From an uncultured Colwellia sp. (GTDB lineage: Bacteria > Pseudomonadota > Gammaproteobacteria > Enterobacterales > Alteromonadaceae), in the NCBI GenBank assembly GCA_913020705.1, contig CAJWBY010000189.1:1-7682 (forward strand): a DNA stretch of 7,682 nucleotides. The letters are read 5' to 3'. The notes beneath the pieces are model-generated. The model saw nothing but the letters and a program-made list of their open reading frames with translations, was not told the DNA's origin and did not search any database. The translations under genes were made by a program, and so were the position numbers. Shown piece by piece: positions 7,012 through 7,682 of this stretch (position 1 is the stretch's first letter; the number at the start of each line of letters is the position of its first letter).

Positions 7012-7449
7012 CTATGAATAATATTTAGCGCGAGATGCGTATAAGATGTTGCTGTCTTTCCAGCCAGAAAGACGTTTAGAATTTGAACGATGGCTCAATT
7101 GTTCATGCCAATTAAGTTGAACGGGAGGATTCGCAAGGTTTTTGAATAAGCCAGCGTTAAGTTTTATTTTAAAAAATTCAACAACAAGAACGTAATTGGG
7201 GGTGTTTTGTAGTTCATTAGAAAATAAAGAGGCAGAAGCTTGATAAATACGAGGTAAATTGAATACGTCTTCTGGTTCGCTCTCATCTAATAATAAACGA
7301 TTAGTAATAGGCGATTCTAAGTTGTTGGTTTCAATTTGATATGCTGCAGGTGATGTAAAAGCGTTTTGGCTGAAACTTTCGATCGGCAAAGCATTAGCTG
7401 TTTGAACTAATGTAATTAAGAAAAGAATAATCGAGAAACTACGCCACAT
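7012..7449 (-). CDS. vemP: VemP-like secretion-monitor arrest peptide
   Basis: A 145-residue exported protein directly upstream of secDF. It starts with a signal peptide: MWR, a hydrophobic core (about 4-17), and an AxA site (ANA, 18-20), so cleavage after Ala20 is likely. The middle (21-110) has no motif I recognise. The C-terminus carries RLSGWKDSNILY (126-137), then ASRAKYYS and the stop. From memory, Vibrio VemP (159 residues, encoded before secD2F2) has a near-identical arrest block of the form R-I-x-G-W-K-E-T-N-A-M-Y close to its end. Shared features are length, signal peptide, C-terminal location, gene order and a structured gap to secD. The expected role: slow export lets the nascent chain stall its own ribosome, raising secDF translation. 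By position relative to the Trp, the stall would fall near Tyr144. The ATG lacks a clear Shine-Dalgarno, and an in-frame TAA lies four codons upstream. A plain periplasmic protein is the alternative. Confidence 0.78.
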   Translation of the reverse strand: MWRSFSIILFLITLVQTANALPIESFSQNAFTSPAAYQIETNNLESPITNRLLLDESEPEDVFNLPRIYQASASLFSNELQNTPNYVLVVEFFKIKLNAGLFKNLANPPVQLNWHEQLSHRSNSKRLSGWKDSNILYASRAKYYS

Positions 7450-7467
7450 AATGAAATAAAATTATTT

Positions 7468-7487
7468 ATACATAATTTATTATGTAT
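7468..7487. repeat. Perfect 20-bp palindrome over the promoter of the vemP-like gene
   Basis: ATACATAAT and ATTATGTAT are perfect 9-bp inverted arms separated by TT. One arm contains the predicted - strand -10 element, and the other lies at about the transcription start, so a dimeric regulator bound here would block RNA polymerase. In AT-rich DNA such a palindrome can also be fortuitous, or form a hairpin in a 5' leader if transcription starts further upstream. Confidence 0.5.
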
Positions 7488-7508
7488 GGGTGAATAAGGA
7501 AGTTTCAA
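7479..7508 (-). promoter_or_regulatory. Sigma-70-type promoter for the vemP-like-secD-secF operon
   Basis: Reading the - strand, TTGAAA (7508-7503, 5 of 6 to TTGACA) is followed by an 18-bp spacer and CATAAT (7484-7479, 5 of 6 to TATAAT). This would start transcription near 7472, giving a leader of about 23 nt before the ATG at 7449. No other equally good promoter is seen between this point and secD. Confidence 0.55.
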
Positions 7509-7547
7509 TAGGCGGATAAAATAAAACCAATAAATAACCCTGAAAAT

Positions 7548-7625
7548 ATGATGAAAACTTTCATAATGACAAAAGTTTTATTTATATCGTTTTTAGTACA
7601 TTTTATATTGGTATTGTCTGTTTAA
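7548..7625 (+). CDS. Possible 25-residue hydrophobic small ORF
   Basis: The frame encodes MMKTFIMTKVLFISFLVHF followed by ILVLSV and a stop: a charged start (two Lys) and one hydrophobic stretch long enough to span a membrane. No Shine-Dalgarno is visible (CTGAAAAT before the ATG), and AT-rich DNA yields such frames by chance. It is divergent from the vemP-like operon. I cannot assign a function and consider it more likely non-coding. Confidence 0.12.
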   Translation: MMKTFIMTKVLFISFLVHFILVLSV

Positions 7626-7640
7626 CACTGATAAATTGTT

Positions 7641-7672
7641 AGAGGGTTAACCATCTAGGAGTCTAGCCAGCG
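7641..7672 (+). promoter_or_regulatory. Putative second MetJ operator at the right edge
   Basis: Four contiguous 8-bp units, AGAGGGTT, AACCATCT, AGGAGTCT and AGCCAGCG, match the met box AGACGTCT at 5, 5, 6 and 4 of 8 positions without a break in register. On the + strand, TTGGTA (7608-7613) and TAAATT (7632-7637) with 18-bp spacing could form a promoter just before it, pointing out of the window. A methionine or S-adenosylmethionine gene may therefore begin beyond the right end. The target is not visible, so this is tentative. Confidence 0.4.
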
Positions 7673-7682
7673 AGTTAGGCAT

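Overview
The window is low-GC, gene-dense gammaproteobacterial DNA. PolB, MetC and SecD/SecF are all close to the enterobacterial/marine gammaproteobacterial type. Low GC, MetJ-like sites and a SecDF copy outside the usual yajC context suggest a marine Alteromonadales (Colwellia/Thalassotalea/Pseudoalteromonas-like) chromosome. This placement is inferred, not proven.

Left part, + strand: the 3' nine-tenths of polB (DNA polymerase II, cut off by the window start) is followed by a 170-bp gap. That gap carries tandem 8-bp MetJ-like boxes just before metC (cystathionine beta-lyase, methionine synthesis). A small GNAT acetyltransferase follows metC by 16 bp and is probably co-transcribed. A perfect 15-bp-stem terminator closes this unit and faces the convergent sec operon.

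Right part, - strand: transcription appears to start at a good promoter near 7479-7508. It runs through a 145-codon gene for a small exported protein, a 165-nt structured leader, and then secD and secF, which overlap by ATGA. There is no yajC, tgt or queA. The most interesting point is that the small protein has a signal peptide ending in AxA and a C-terminal tail (RLSGWKDSNILY...) that closely resembles the translation-arrest motif of VemP. VemP is the Vibrio nascent-chain monitor of protein export, encoded upstream of secD2F2. The eight bases just after its stop codon are perfectly complementary to the tandem secD start codons and the next two bases. A ribosome stalled at the end of this gene would cover that anti-start segment and could free secD for translation. 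The window therefore looks like a non-Vibrio version of the VemP-SecDF export-sensing circuit, possibly with its own RNA architecture.

The right edge (7450-7682) holds no convincing gene. It has the promoter, a 20-bp palindrome over the -10 element, and a second tandem MetJ-like site that may serve a methionine gene beyond the window.
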